Shown piece by piece: positions 1 to 8,291 of a stretch of DNA of 35,939 nt. This DNA comes from Legionella sp. Its GTDB lineage: Bacteria > Pseudomonadota > Gammaproteobacteria > Legionellales > Legionellaceae. The position numbers and the translations under genes were made by a program. Position 1 is the first letter of the stretch. Every line of letters begins with the position of its first letter. Where the stretch lies: the NCBI GenBank assembly GCA_017306715.1, contig JAFKHV010000034.1, positions 1-35,939 of the forward strand, given 5' to 3'. Under the pieces are notes generated by a model, which had not been told where the DNA came from, ran no database searches, and saw only the letters and a program-made list of their open reading frames with translations.

Positions 1-807
1 GGGATTATTGATGACTTGATTGTTTATCAACGTGCACCCGATAATTATCGTATCATTTTAAATTCAGCAACCAGAGAAACCGATTTAGCATGGATTCGTG
101 AAATGAGCCAGGGCTTTGCAGTAGGTTTACAAGAACGACGCGAGTTGGCCATGCTCGCCATTCAAGGACCGAAAGCAATAACTAAAATACTGAAAATCTT
201 AAATCCTGCCCAAACCGATGCTATTTCCACCCTGACGCCTTTTGAATGTGTCGATGTAGAGCAATGGTTTTTCGCACGTACCGGATATACCGGAGAGGAT
301 GGGTTGGAAATTGTCGTGCCCGCAGAGCAGGTAAGCTCCTTATGGGAGGAATTAAAGCAAAACGGAATTATGCCTTGTGGTCTGGCAGCACGCGATACGT
401 TAAGACTTGAGGCGGGAATGTTACTTTACGGTCAAGATATGGACCAGTCAACAACCCCTCTTGAATCAGGTTTGGGATGGACGGTTACCTGGGAACCCGC
501 AGACCGCGATTTTATTGGTATGGGCGCCTTAATTTCTCAAAAACAGTTAGGTGTATCACGCAAACTCGTGGGCTTAACCTTGCTCGCAAAAGGTATCATG
601 CGCCCCGGACAACGAGTCGTCATCCCAGGCCATGCTGATGGGGTTATCACCAGTGGAACCTATTCCCCAACATTAGACCAGTCCATTGCTTTGGCTCGTG
701 TCCCAGTTGAAGCGAACGCAGAGGTTATGGTTGAAATTCGCGGTAAATTATATCCAGCCCGTTTGGGTAAACCCCGGTTTGTTAAAGCGGGTAAAGCGCT
801 CGTTTAA
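1..807 (+). CDS. gcvT: Aminomethyltransferase (glycine cleavage T protein), 5'-truncated by window edge
   Basis: T protein of the glycine cleavage system. It moves the methylene group from the aminomethyl-lipoyl arm of GcvH to tetrahydrofolate and releases ammonia. The reading frame is open from base 1 and begins with residues GIIDDLIVY, a conserved internal GcvT segment. The gene therefore continues to the left and the TTG at 16 is not a start. About 268 residues are present against a family length near 360, so roughly the first 95 are missing. Typical GcvT stretches are NSATRE, ARTGYTGEDG and the AARDTLRLEAGM segment, and the C-terminal barrel ends near the stop. It is followed after 34 bases by gcvH and is the first visible gene of a co-directional gcv operon. 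The glycine riboswitch that controls gcv operons in some bacteria would lie outside the window. Confidence 0.96.
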   Translation, partial: GIIDDLIVYQRAPDNYRIILNSATRETDLAWIREMSQGFAVGLQERRELAMLAIQGPKAITKILKILNPAQTDAISTLTPFECVDVEQWFFARTGYTGEDGLEIVVPAEQVSSLWEELKQNGIMPCGLAARDTLRLEAGMLLYGQDMDQSTTPLESGLGWTVTWEPADRDFIGMGALISQKQLGVSRKLVGLTLLAKGIMRPGQRVVIPGHADGVITSGTYSPTLDQSIALARVPVEANAEVMVEIRGKLYPARLGKPRFVKAGKALV

Positions 808-841
808 ATAAATTCGCTAAAATAAAAATAAGGATAGAGGA

Positions 842-1219
842 ATGAATGATTTAAAATTCACGACAACCCATGAATGGTTAAAACAAGCTGGCGAAGAAGT
901 AATTATCGGAATTACCGCTCATGCTCAGGAGCTTTTAGGCGATATGGTTTTTGTTGAACTACCGGAAGTGGGTGATACCGTACAGGCAGGCAGCGAATTA
1001 GGTGTTGTTGAGTCCGTTAAGGCCGCTTCAGACTTTTATGCCCCAGTCAGTGGGGTTGTTTCAGCCATTAATCAGGATGTGGTCAACAATCCTGCTCTAG
1101 TGAATAGTGCGCCTTATGAAGCCGGATGGTTGGTAAAAATAAAACCAAACCAAGTTGCTGAAATGGAACAATTACTGACATTTGAACAATATCAAAAGCA
1201 GATTGCTGAGGATCATTAA
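842..1219 (+). CDS. gcvH: Glycine cleavage system H protein
   Basis: Lipoyl carrier of the glycine cleavage complex, shuttling the aminomethyl group from P protein to T protein and electrons to dihydrolipoamide dehydrogenase. The 125 residues match the family length. The lipoylation site lies in the segment [12 protein letters not shown], with the modified lysine near residue 60. The conserved THEW and [12 protein letters not shown] motifs flank the biotinyl/lipoyl fold. The ATG is preceded by an AGGATAGAGGA purine tract that serves as a ribosome binding site. gcvPA begins 2 bases after the stop, so the genes are very likely cotranscribed. Confidence 0.97.
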   Translation: MNDLKFTTTHEWLKQAGEEVIIGITAHAQELLGDMVFVELPEVGDTVQAGSELGVVESVKAASDFYAPVSGVVSAINQDVVNNPALVNSAPYEAGWLVKIKPNQVAEMEQLLTFEQYQKQIAEDH

Positions 1220-1221
1220 TC

Positions 1222-2589
1222 ATGCCGTACATTCCTCATACCCCAAAAGATAAGCAGGAAATGCTTGCAACAATTGGCGTTCACTCAACTCAAGAACTAT
1301 TCGATGAGATCCCATCATCACTTCTATGCTCTGAGTTTCAGGGGATTCCTACTGGCTTACCTGAAATGGACATGTTACGCGAAGCCCAAATGCTTGCGCA
1401 GAAAAATGTAAACGGTACCTGCTTTATTGGCGCAGGTGCTTACGAACACCATATTCCTGCAGCGGTATGGGACTTAGCAACGCGCGGCGAGTATTTAACG
1501 GCTTACACGCCTTATCAAGCAGAAGCAAGTCAAGGTACGTTACAACTATTGTACGAATTCCAAACCATGATGTGTGAACTGACAGGTATGGATGTCGCAA
1601 ACGCATCCATGTATGACGGCGCCACGGCTTTGGCTGAGGCAGCACTCATGGCAGTTAGACTAAATAAACACAGTAAAAGTAACCGCATCCTCGTTGCCGG
1701 GACTCTTCATCCATTTTATCGTGATACCTTAAATACCATTCTTGGCACACAACACATAGAATTAGTCACCTTACCATTTGATATTCAAGAAGGACGAACG
1801 GTTCTCTCCACATTGGAAGGCTATCAAAATGAAGATATTACCGCGCTTATTATTCAACAGCCTAACTTCTTTGGTTGCCTCGAACTTGTAGATGAGCTAT
1901 GTAACTGGGCTAAAAAACAGCAAATCATGAGTATCGCTTGTGTTAACCCAATTTCGCTCGCCTTACTCAATCCTCCAGGACTCTGGGGAGAGCATGGCGT
2001 GGATATTGTCTGCGGCGAAGGTCAGCCGCTGGGTGTTCCTCTGGCTTCAGGCGGTCCATATTTCGGTTTTCTATGCACTCGTATGGAGCATGTGCGCCAA
2101 ATGCCGGGGCGTATTATTGGCTGCACGGTCGATAAAGAAGGTAAAAGGGGTTTTACACTCACCTTACAAGCGCGCGAGCAGCATATACGTCGCGCTAAAG
2201 CCACATCAAATATATGTACTAATCAAGGGCTTTTGGTTACCGCCGCCGCGATTTATATGAGTCTACTCGGTGCTGACGGTCTAAAGCGCGTCGCTCAACA
2301 ATGTTTTTTTAATACTCATGAACTCCTACAGCAACTAACACAAATACCGGGGGTAAAACAGGCGGTTAGTGCACCGTTTTTTCATGAAGTACTTATTCAA
2401 ATACCGCAAAATACAACACACGTATTAGCACAATTAGCAACTGCAGGCATCGCTGGTGGCTATGAGATAACGCCACACTATTCCCAATATCAAAATAGTA
2501 TGTTGGTCTGTGCTACGGAAATGCGAACTCAGGCTGAAATAACTCACTTTGCCGCAACTCTGGGCGCCATTCTACACAGGGGTGATTAA
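1222..2589 (+). CDS. gcvPA: Glycine dehydrogenase (decarboxylating) subunit 1
   Basis: N-terminal half of the split P protein. Together with GcvPB it decarboxylates glycine in a PLP-dependent reaction and loads the aminomethyl group on lipoyl-GcvH. The 455-residue protein begins MPYIPHTPKDKQEML, a typical GcvPA start. It carries the conserved segments FIGAGAYEHHIPA, TPYQAEASQGTLQ, MYDGATALAEA and GEGQPLGVPLASGGPY. As expected for this subunit it lacks the PLP lysine, which sits on GcvPB. It starts 2 bases after gcvH. Only one base separates its stop from a small YCII-domain gene that splits the usual gcvPA-gcvPB pair. Confidence 0.96.
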   Translation: MPYIPHTPKDKQEMLATIGVHSTQELFDEIPSSLLCSEFQGIPTGLPEMDMLREAQMLAQKNVNGTCFIGAGAYEHHIPAAVWDLATRGEYLTAYTPYQAEASQGTLQLLYEFQTMMCELTGMDVANASMYDGATALAEAALMAVRLNKHSKSNRILVAGTLHPFYRDTLNTILGTQHIELVTLPFDIQEGRTVLSTLEGYQNEDITALIIQQPNFFGCLELVDELCNWAKKQQIMSIACVNPISLALLNPPGLWGEHGVDIVCGEGQPLGVPLASGGPYFGFLCTRMEHVRQMPGRIIGCTVDKEGKRGFTLTLQAREQHIRRAKATSNICTNQGLLVTAAAIYMSLLGADGLKRVAQQCFFNTHELLQQLTQIPGVKQAVSAPFFHEVLIQIPQNTTHVLAQLATAGIAGGYEITPHYSQYQNSMLVCATEMRTQAEITHFAATLGAILHRGD

Positions 2590-2590
2590 T

Positions 2591-2899
2591 ATGTTTATTA
2601 TTAAAACGAATTATATTGAGCCTATAACCGAAGTAGATAAATATTTATCCGCACATCGAGAATTTCTGGATTATTACTATAAGCAGGGATTATTGCTTGC
2701 CTCAGGTCCTATGAAGCCACGCACTGGGGGCATTATCATCGCTATGACAACCGATCGCACCTATTTAGAGTCGATTTTTCAAAAAGATCCTTTCTATCTG
2801 GCAGAAATTGCTGAATATGAATTTATTGAGTTTACCCCCGTAAAACATTGTGATGAATTAAAAGACCTCATTCTGCAAAGGGAAGGAAAATTATGTTAA
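2591..2899 (+). CDS. YCII-domain (YciI-like) protein embedded in the gcv operon
   Basis: A 102-residue alpha/beta protein with features of the YCII family: an N-terminal strand ([11 protein letters not shown]), a histidine helix ([14 protein letters not shown]), the [13 protein letters not shown] turn, then a C-terminal strand with [16 protein letters not shown]. Some family members act as small dimeric enzymes (haloaromatic ring dehalogenation, peroxide chemistry) using a His/Asp pair, but most have no known substrate. I chose the ATG at 2591 because it directly follows the gcvPA stop and gives a family-length protein; an upstream in-frame ATG at 2549 would overlap gcvPA by 41 bases. The last codons overlap gcvPB by 7 bases (ATGTTAA), so it is translated as part of the operon. 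A role in the glycine cleavage pathway is inferred from position only. Confidence 0.85.
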   Translation: MFIIKTNYIEPITEVDKYLSAHREFLDYYYKQGLLLASGPMKPRTGGIIIAMTTDRTYLESIFQKDPFYLAEIAEYEFIEFTPVKHCDELKDLILQREGKLC

Positions 2900-4350
2900 T
2901 TTTTGAAATATCCCAAAATGAACGCAGTGCTCATGCACAAGCCCCAATAGTAAATGACCAAATCCAATATGACATTCCCGAGCAGTTTAGGCGCAAAGAA
3001 GCGCCGCGCTTACCGGCGTGCTCCGAATTGCAAGTGGTCCGCCATTACACGCGCTTATCCCATAAAAATTTTGCCATAGACAGCAATTTTTATCCTTTGG
3101 GCTCCTGTACAATGAAATACAATCCTCGTGGCGTCCATAAAGCAGCATCTCTTCCGAATTTCATAAGTCGTCATCCTTTAGCTCCCACGGAAAACAGCCA
3201 GGGATTTTTAGAACCCCTTTATCATTTGCAAGAATACCTGGCAGAGATTACCGGAATGGCAGGGGTCTCTCTAACCCCCATGGCAGGCTCGCAAGGGGAA
3301 TTTGCAGGGGTTGCGATGATTAAAGCATACCACCAATCACGTGGTGATACTGCACGTGATGAAATGCTTATTCCTGATGCCGCACATGGCACTAATCCTG
3401 CATCCGCTGTCATGTGTGGTTTTAAAATTGTTGAAATCAACACTGCAGCCGATGGGGATATTGACCTGGAGGAATTGAAAAAGAAATTAGGTCCTAAAAC
3501 TGCCGGGATTATGCTTACTAATCCCTCAACCTTAGGCTTGTTTATGCGGCAAATAAAAGAAATTGCCGCTTTAGTCCATCAGGCTGGCGGTCTCCTTTAC
3601 TATGACGGCGCGAATTTAAATGCTATTTTAGGAAAAGTTAGACCAGGGGATATGGGCTTCGATGTCATGCACTTAAATCTCCATAAAACCTTTGCTACAC
3701 CTCACGGTGGCGGCGGCCCAGGCTCAGGCCCTGTCGCTGTGAACAAGCGTTTACTGCCGTTCATGCCGATGCCAATCGTTAAAAAAACGACCGCTGGTTA
3801 CCAATGGGCAACGGCTAAGGACTATCCACAAAGTATTGGTCGTTTATCCTGTTTTATGGGGAATGCAGGGATTTTATTGCGCGCTTATTTTTATATTCGT
3901 GTTTTAGGCAAAGAAGGTTTGCATCGCGTATCGGAATACGCAACACTTAATGCCAATTATCTGCTGCATAAGCTCACTGCAGTAGGCTTCACCGCACCGT
4001 ATCCACAACGGCGTGCATCTCATGAGTTCCTCTTAACTTTAAATCCTGAGAAAAAAAACTACGGCATAAATGCTATGGATTTTGCTAAACGGCTCTTAGA
4101 TTATGGCGTACATGCTCCGACAACTTACTTTCCTTTACTGGTACCCGAATGTTTTCTTATTGAGCCTACGGAAACGGAAAGTAAAGAGGAGTTAGATAAT
4201 TTTGTGTCAATCATGAAAACCGTCCTCGATGAAATCCAAAGTAACCCGCAGTTGTTGCACAATGCACCACACAATATGCCGGTAAAAAGATTAGACGATG
4301 TTAAAGCAGCTCGCGAACTGAATCTAAATTATTTTGCAAATCACGAATAA
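2893..4350 (+). CDS. gcvPB: Glycine dehydrogenase (decarboxylating) subunit 2
   Basis: PLP-carrying half of the split glycine dehydrogenase. At 485 residues it has family length. The PLP Schiff-base lysine is in [18 protein letters not shown], at about residue 265, followed by the glycine-rich loop. Other GcvPB landmarks are [46 protein letters not shown] and [10 protein letters not shown]. Its ATG overlaps the stop of the preceding YCII gene by 7 bases, which suggests translational coupling. The gene ends 7 bases before a strong hairpin terminator, so it is the last gene of the operon. Confidence 0.97.
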   Translation: MLIFEISQNERSAHAQAPIVNDQIQYDIPEQFRRKEAPRLPACSELQVVRHYTRLSHKNFAIDSNFYPLGSCTMKYNPRGVHKAASLPNFISRHPLAPTENSQGFLEPLYHLQEYLAEITGMAGVSLTPMAGSQGEFAGVAMIKAYHQSRGDTARDEMLIPDAAHGTNPASAVMCGFKIVEINTAADGDIDLEELKKKLGPKTAGIMLTNPSTLGLFMRQIKEIAALVHQAGGLLYYDGANLNAILGKVRPGDMGFDVMHLNLHKTFATPHGGGGPGSGPVAVNKRLLPFMPMPIVKKTTAGYQWATAKDYPQSIGRLSCFMGNAGILLRAYFYIRVLGKEGLHRVSEYATLNANYLLHKLTAVGFTAPYPQRRASHEFLLTLNPEKKNYGINAMDFAKRLLDYGVHAPTTYFPLLVPECFLIEPTETESKEELDNFVSIMKTVLDEIQSNPQLLHNAPHNMPVKRLDDVKAARELNLNYFANHE

Positions 4351-4357
4351 TTCATCT

Positions 4358-4391
4358 AGTGCATGAAAGATATTTGCTTTCATGCATTTTT
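4358..4391 (+). terminator. Rho-independent terminator of the gcv operon
   Basis: A perfect 10-bp stem (4360-4369 TGCATGAAAG pairing with 4377-4386 CTTTCATGCA), extendable by one G-U and one A-T pair, has a 7-nt loop and is followed by TTTTT at 4387-4391. It lies 7 bases after the gcvPB stop, as expected for the end of the glycine cleavage transcript. Confidence 0.9.
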
Positions 4392-4419
4392 ATTCTCTCA
4401 CTATGCTCGTTTTTTCAAC

Positions 4420-4425
4420 TATACT
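4420..4425 (+). promoter_or_regulatory. Possible -10 element downstream of the gcv terminator
   Basis: TATACT matches the sigma-70 -10 consensus at five of six positions and lies just after the gcv terminator. No convincing -35 box is seen at 16-18 bp. Transcription from here would cover the 31-codon ORF at 4489 and then alkB. Confidence 0.35.
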
Positions 4426-4488
4426 CTTGTTGAAGGAGCAGAATTTCAGGAAGAAAAAATTCAATCGTTCCATGTGAGATTACCGACA

Positions 4489-4584
4489 ATGAAAAAGACC
4501 CTAATTATCCTGATGATTAAATTACTTTTAAAGAAAAAAGTAATTACCTTCCTGAGTAGAGTGCTCAAACGCGGTCTCGCTTAA
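4489..4584 (+). CDS. Possible small basic hydrophobic protein (31 residues)
   Basis: A 31-codon ORF whose product begins MKKTLIILMIKLLLKKK and continues with a lysine/arginine-rich amphipathic stretch. It could form a short membrane-associated helix. It sits between the gcv terminator and alkB, behind a possible -10 box at 4420, and ends 21 bases before alkB. The frame is open from 4363, but that longer version would begin inside the terminator hairpin and is unlikely. No good Shine-Dalgarno sequence precedes the ATG at 4489. I do not recognise the protein. It may be a chance ORF, or the region may be the 5' leader of alkB. Confidence 0.3.
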   Translation: MKKTLIILMIKLLLKKKVITFLSRVLKRGLA

Positions 4585-4605
4585 TTCCAAATTAATTAAT
4601 TATTG

Positions 4606-5259
4606 ATGCCTATGAATTTAGACTTATTGGATTCATTAAATGAACCATTTAATGAAGAGATAGCGCCGCAAGCCTACATTTTACATGCGTTTGCACAAGC
4701 GCAAGCGATTACGCTACAAACCGAGCTAGAGGAGATTATAAAAAACGCCCCTTTTCGCATTATGTCGACACCTACAGGTTTTCCACTTTCTGTAGCCATG
4801 ACTAATTGTGGGCAATGGGGGTGGATCACGGATAAGCAAGGCTATCGCTACAGCGCCACGGACCCTCTAAGCGGGAGAAAATGGCCACCCATCCCAGCAT
4901 CCATGTATGAACTGGGGCGAGCTGCAGCTCAAGCCGTAGGTTTTGAGAATTTTCAACCGAATGCCTGCCTTATTAATCGCTATATTCCTGGTGCGAAAAT
5001 GTCATTGCATCAAGATAAGGATGAACGGAACTTCCAGGCACCTATTGTTTCCCTATCCTTAGGCTTGCCTGCAATTTTTTTATTTGGGGGGTTTAATCGT
5101 ACCGATAAAAGCAGCCGCTATCGGTTACAGCATGGTGACGTGGTTGTTTGGGGCGGCGCCTCACGACTACGCTATCACGGTATTTTGTCCCTAAAAGATG
5201 GGTTTCACCCCAAATTGGGGCGCTGTCGTATTAATGTGACCTTGCGACAGACGGACTAA
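4606..5259 (+). CDS. alkB: Alpha-ketoglutarate-dependent DNA/RNA repair dioxygenase AlkB
   Basis: Fe(II)/2-oxoglutarate dioxygenase that removes 1-methyladenine and 3-methylcytosine lesions by oxidative demethylation. It is 217 residues against about 216 for E. coli AlkB. Numbered from this ATG, the iron ligands are H135 and D137 (SLHQDKDE) and H191 (RYHGIL), and the 2-oxoglutarate arginine is R208 (GRCRINVTLRQ) with R214. Their spacing matches E. coli H131, D133, H187, R204 and R210. The nucleotide-recognition lid region with WGWITDKQGYRYS is also present. A TTG at 4603 and an ATG at 4612 are alternative starts; none has a strong ribosome binding site. The stop lies 5 bases from the convergent permease gene. 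Confidence 0.94.
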   Translation: MPMNLDLLDSLNEPFNEEIAPQAYILHAFAQAQAITLQTELEEIIKNAPFRIMSTPTGFPLSVAMTNCGQWGWITDKQGYRYSATDPLSGRKWPPIPASMYELGRAAAQAVGFENFQPNACLINRYIPGAKMSLHQDKDERNFQAPIVSLSLGLPAIFLFGGFNRTDKSSRYRLQHGDVVVWGGASRLRYHGILSLKDGFHPKLGRCRINVTLRQTD

Positions 5260-5264
5260 TCTGC

Positions 5265-6311
5265 TTAGGTTGTTCCAGATGGGGCATTACCTAAAACATA
5301 TCCTAAAGGGGAAAGCACTGGAATTTCATCGCAGATTGCTTTAAATAGGGCTAAAGTAGGTAAAGCGAATAGAATACCTACAATTCCGAGTAGTGAGGCC
5401 CCGAAAATTAGACCAAGAATTGCAGCAAATGGATTAATACTAACTTGGTTGCCCACAATATTTGGCGTCAAAAAATTGCCCTCGAGAAATTGGACCACCA
5501 TAAAAACACCCAGTACTCCTAAGGGATACCATAAAGAGTCACGCGTTAAAAATACAAAAATCATGGGAAGCAAAGAGCCAATGAGAATACCGACATAAGG
5601 GATTAACGTAAGTACTGCGGCCATAACGCCGAAAACAATGGCATTATTGATACCAAGTATTATCAAGCCTAAAGAGTTCAATACGGCAATAATCAAAATA
5701 ATAAGAAATAAACCGAGCACATAATTTTTAACGACTTGGGGCATTTTTCTCACGATGCGTTTTAAAATGAGGTGATTTTTTTCATCAACAATTTTAAATA
5801 AAAAAGTAATTAAAAAACGGCGGTAATATAAGATAAAAATCAAAGCAATAATAAAAATAACTAAAGAGCTAAAAAAATTCGTGGTAAAAGCCAGGGTGTT
5901 ATTAATAAATGACGCACTATTTTTTAAGGCACTGGTATAAAATTCTTTGAGTAAAGATGTTTGCTCTTCGACACTAAATCGCAATGTATCCGTAATCAGA
6001 TGTTGGACTTTGCCTAAAATCCCCGTGTAACTGACTTTAATCGAATTCAGTGAAAAATCCATGGCACTGACCTGAAATGAAAAAAAGAATAAAATACCTG
6101 AAAGGGTTACGATAAGTAACACCACACACAAAATAGCACTGGCTAATCGTGGAATACGTAAACATTCCAATCGCGAAGCTAAAGGCTGTAGGGCCAAAGC
6201 AAAAATAAAAGCCGCCAGTAAAGGACTAACAATACTTTTCGCAACGACTAAACCATAACAGGTCATAAGGAGACTTGCGACTATATAAAAATAACGGCGG
6301 AGTGCGTTCAT
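5265..6311 (-). CDS. AI-2E family (PerM-like) transporter
   Basis: A 348-residue polytopic inner-membrane protein of the AI-2E exporter-like family (PerM/YdiK/TqsA relatives). Members export diverse small molecules and the substrate cannot be read from sequence. Visible features are two N-terminal membrane helices, a soluble loop around residues 80-140, then five or six helices. The family signature near residues 304-325 is GASLLGIVGILFALPTLAL, preceded by PNIVGNQVSINPFAAILG. The start is supported by a GAGAAG ribosome binding site just upstream on the minus strand. It is convergent with alkB and lies downstream of the corA-like gene on the same strand, separated by 69 bases. Confidence 0.9.
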   Translation of the reverse strand: MNALRRYFYIVASLLMTCYGLVVAKSIVSPLLAAFIFALALQPLASRLECLRIPRLASAILCVVLLIVTLSGILFFFSFQVSAMDFSLNSIKVSYTGILGKVQHLITDTLRFSVEEQTSLLKEFYTSALKNSASFINNTLAFTTNFFSSLVIFIIALIFILYYRRFLITFLFKIVDEKNHLILKRIVRKMPQVVKNYVLGLFLIILIIAVLNSLGLIILGINNAIVFGVMAAVLTLIPYVGILIGSLLPMIFVFLTRDSLWYPLGVLGVFMVVQFLEGNFLTPNIVGNQVSINPFAAILGLIFGASLLGIVGILFALPTLALFKAICDEIPVLSPLGYVLGNAPSGTT

Positions 6312-6380
6312 ATCTTCTCACGAAATAAATTGCTTAAACATAGCCTTTTTTCACCTGAAAGAACTAGGTGCAATTTGGGC

Positions 6381-7361
6381 TTATAACCATTTTTTCTTTT
6401 TAAAATAACGATAAGGCAACCATGCTGACAGCACCATGAACGATAATGCAAGTGGATAGCCAATATGCCAACTGAGCTCTGGAATATGGTTGAAGTTCAT
6501 ACCATAAATACTGGCAATCAAGGTCGGGGGCAAAAAGACTACTGCCGCTACCGAGAAAATTTTAATGGTGTTATTTTGCTCGATATTAATCATTCCTAAG
6601 GTAGCATCCAGAAGAAAATTAAATTTGGTGGAGAGAAACGTTGCATGTTCACGTAACGCAGTCACATCCTTATGGATAATGGTTAACGAGACCCGATTAT
6701 CTTTCTCGAGATCATTACCATAGGCTTGTTCTAGATAGGTGATAAGACGCGTTAGCGAGACTAAACTTTCGCTGACTTTCGCTCCTAAATCGCCATTGGT
6801 GCCAATATATTGCAATAATCTTTTGAAATTCGTTTCCGCAGTTTTATCTGCAGTCGGATGATGATGAAAAATGAGTTGAGAAATCTCATCACACTGATTA
6901 CTTATTTTTTCCAAGATGTCCGCTAGGCGCTCTACTACTGCATCAAGCAGATCAATGAATAAAGAGTGGGCGGTATAATTTGTGCTTGTACTCCGGATTA
7001 ATTTACTTTGAAATAGTTTAAACGCGTGTAATTCAATATACCGTAAGGTCACTAAGGTTTTATGGGTTAATATAAAGGTAACGACGTCATTTTTAACTTG
7101 CGGTAAATCAGAGAGCGCAACCAGGGTCGCAGTCATAAAGACTACCCTGTTTTCAGTATACAACCGACTGGAAGGTTCAATTTCCTCAACTTCTTTTTTG
7201 GTGGGAATTTCAATATTTAAATCATGCTCTACCAGCTGCTCTTCATCCTTGGTCGGTGACAACAGATCAACCCATAAAGCATTGGACAATAGATGTCTAT
7301 TGTATTCATTTAAGGTATCCATCTGAATACCCTTATCCGTTAAAGAATAAATAATAACCAT
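6381..7361 (-). CDS. corA: CorA-family divalent metal ion transporter
   Basis: A 326-residue magnesium (or cobalt/nickel/zinc) channel of the CorA/MIT superfamily, predicted to form an inner-membrane pentamer. The N-terminal two thirds is a soluble alpha/beta and long-helix cytoplasmic domain. The C-terminus has two membrane helices, with the defining GMN motif at about 287-289 (YGMNFNHIP) at the end of the first, and a basic tail (YFKKKKWL). Length fits the family (E. coli CorA 316). A GGAG ribosome binding site 8 bases before the ATG at 7361 supports this start. It is divergent from the kdsB-like gene across a 102-bp gap. Ion specificity is not determinable. Confidence 0.92.
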   Translation of the reverse strand: MVIIYSLTDKGIQMDTLNEYNRHLLSNALWVDLLSPTKDEEQLVEHDLNIEIPTKKEVEEIEPSSRLYTENRVVFMTATLVALSDLPQVKNDVVTFILTHKTLVTLRYIELHAFKLFQSKLIRSTSTNYTAHSLFIDLLDAVVERLADILEKISNQCDEISQLIFHHHPTADKTAETNFKRLLQYIGTNGDLGAKVSESLVSLTRLITYLEQAYGNDLEKDNRVSLTIIHKDVTALREHATFLSTKFNFLLDATLGMINIEQNNTIKIFSVAAVVFLPPTLIASIYGMNFNHIPELSWHIGYPLALSFMVLSAWLPYRYFKKKKWL

Positions 7362-7394
7362 AACTCGGACTCCGGTGCGTGCTTAAAGCCTGGT

Positions 7395-7400
7395 TATAAT
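7395..7400 (+). promoter_or_regulatory. Candidate -10 element for the kdsB-like/phosphatase pair
   Basis: A perfect TATAAT lies 63 bases upstream of the kdsB-like start codon. No recognisable -35 box is present at the usual distance, so activator dependence or a false match is possible. Confidence 0.35.
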
Positions 7401-7463
7401 GGGCTATTATTCGCTTAAAGAGAAGATTTACGTTAATATTGCATTTATTTTACGAAAATTACT

Positions 7464-8291
7464 ATGTTTATTGCAATAATTATACCCGCGCGCTTTTCTT
7501 CAACGCGTCTGCCGGGTAAACCCCTTGCGCTAATTAATGGACAAACAATGCTCTCCCGAGTTGTACGCATTGCACGAGCTGCAGTTGCAGGCCTGGAAGA
7601 CATTTTAATCACTGTAGCGACCGATGATGAGCGCATTTTGGCGCATTGCCAGGAACTCGGAGTGGCAGCCGTTATGACCTCATCAAATACACTAACTGGC
7701 ACAGACCGTGTTGCTGAGGCAGTCACCCAATTATCACGCGCCCCAGATTTCATTTTAAATCTTCAAGGAGATGCTCCGCTTACGCCTCCAACTGTACTCC
7801 GCGCAATGATTGATGCATTTATACACACTCCCTGCGATGTAATTACCCCCGTCGTGCAACTAAGCTGGTCGGAATTAGATAAACTACGTCTCAACAAGCA
7901 GAGAACGCCTTTTAGTGGTACTACGGCCACCTTTGACTCAAAGAGCGGCCAAGCTTTCTGGTTTAGTAAGCAAATCATTCCCGCAATAAGAAACGAAGAA
8001 GAACTAAGGCTGCAAAGTAATCTGAGCCCGATCTATCGCCATATTGGCTTATACGGGTATACACAGGCAATGCTTAAGCAATTTGTGCAATTACCTGAAA
8101 GTGCATTTGAAAAACTTGAAGGCTTGGAACAGTTAAGGATTCTGGAAGCGGGTTATCGAATTCGCTGCGTTCCTGTAAGCTATAAAGGGTATGCTAATAT
8201 GTCGGGCGTTGATAGTCCAGAAGATATTCTGCGCGCAGAGGAATTGATTGCAGCATACGGTGAGCTGTTGCCATCAGGAGCGACATCATGA
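7464..8291 (+). CDS. kdsB: 3-deoxy-manno-octulosonate cytidylyltransferase (KdsB) or close paralogue
   Basis: CMP-ulosonate synthetase that activates KDO with CTP for lipopolysaccharide inner-core assembly. The N-terminal nucleotide-binding motif IPARFSSTRLPGK has R10, R15 and K19. TGTDRVAEA, LNLQGDAPLTPP (D103), YRHIGLYGY, KLEGLEQLR and GVDSPEDI (D250) are all in the KdsB order, and the two aspartates are the expected metal ligands. Oddities: the usual QGDEP is QGDAP, and at 275 residues it exceeds the usual 250, with extra residues around 140-165 and at the C-terminus. It overlaps the next gene by 4 bases (ATGA), so the two are cotranslated. It could be the housekeeping KdsB or a paralogue for another ulosonic acid; one window cannot decide. 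Confidence 0.85.
   Translation: MFIAIIIPARFSSTRLPGKPLALINGQTMLSRVVRIARAAVAGLEDILITVATDDERILAHCQELGVAAVMTSSNTLTGTDRVAEAVTQLSRAPDFILNLQGDAPLTPPTVLRAMIDAFIHTPCDVITPVVQLSWSELDKLRLNKQRTPFSGTTATFDSKSGQAFWFSKQIIPAIRNEEELRLQSNLSPIYRHIGLYGYTQAMLKQFVQLPESAFEKLEGLEQLRILEAGYRIRCVPVSYKGYANMSGVDSPEDILRAEELIAAYGELLPSGATS

Noticed and set aside
16..18. TTG start for gcvT
   Set aside because: The frame upstream of it encodes conserved GcvT residues, so the gene is cut by the window edge.
1560..1785. Dehydratase or methyltransferase domain in the synthase between AT and KR (residue numbers)
   Set aside because: This stretch lacks the HxxxGxxxxP dehydratase motif and SAM motifs, and fits the structural half of the ketoreductase.
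4363..4488. 73-codon version of the small ORF starting at 4363
   Set aside because: It would start inside the gcv terminator hairpin, and the first 42 residues show no protein-like pattern or ribosome binding site.
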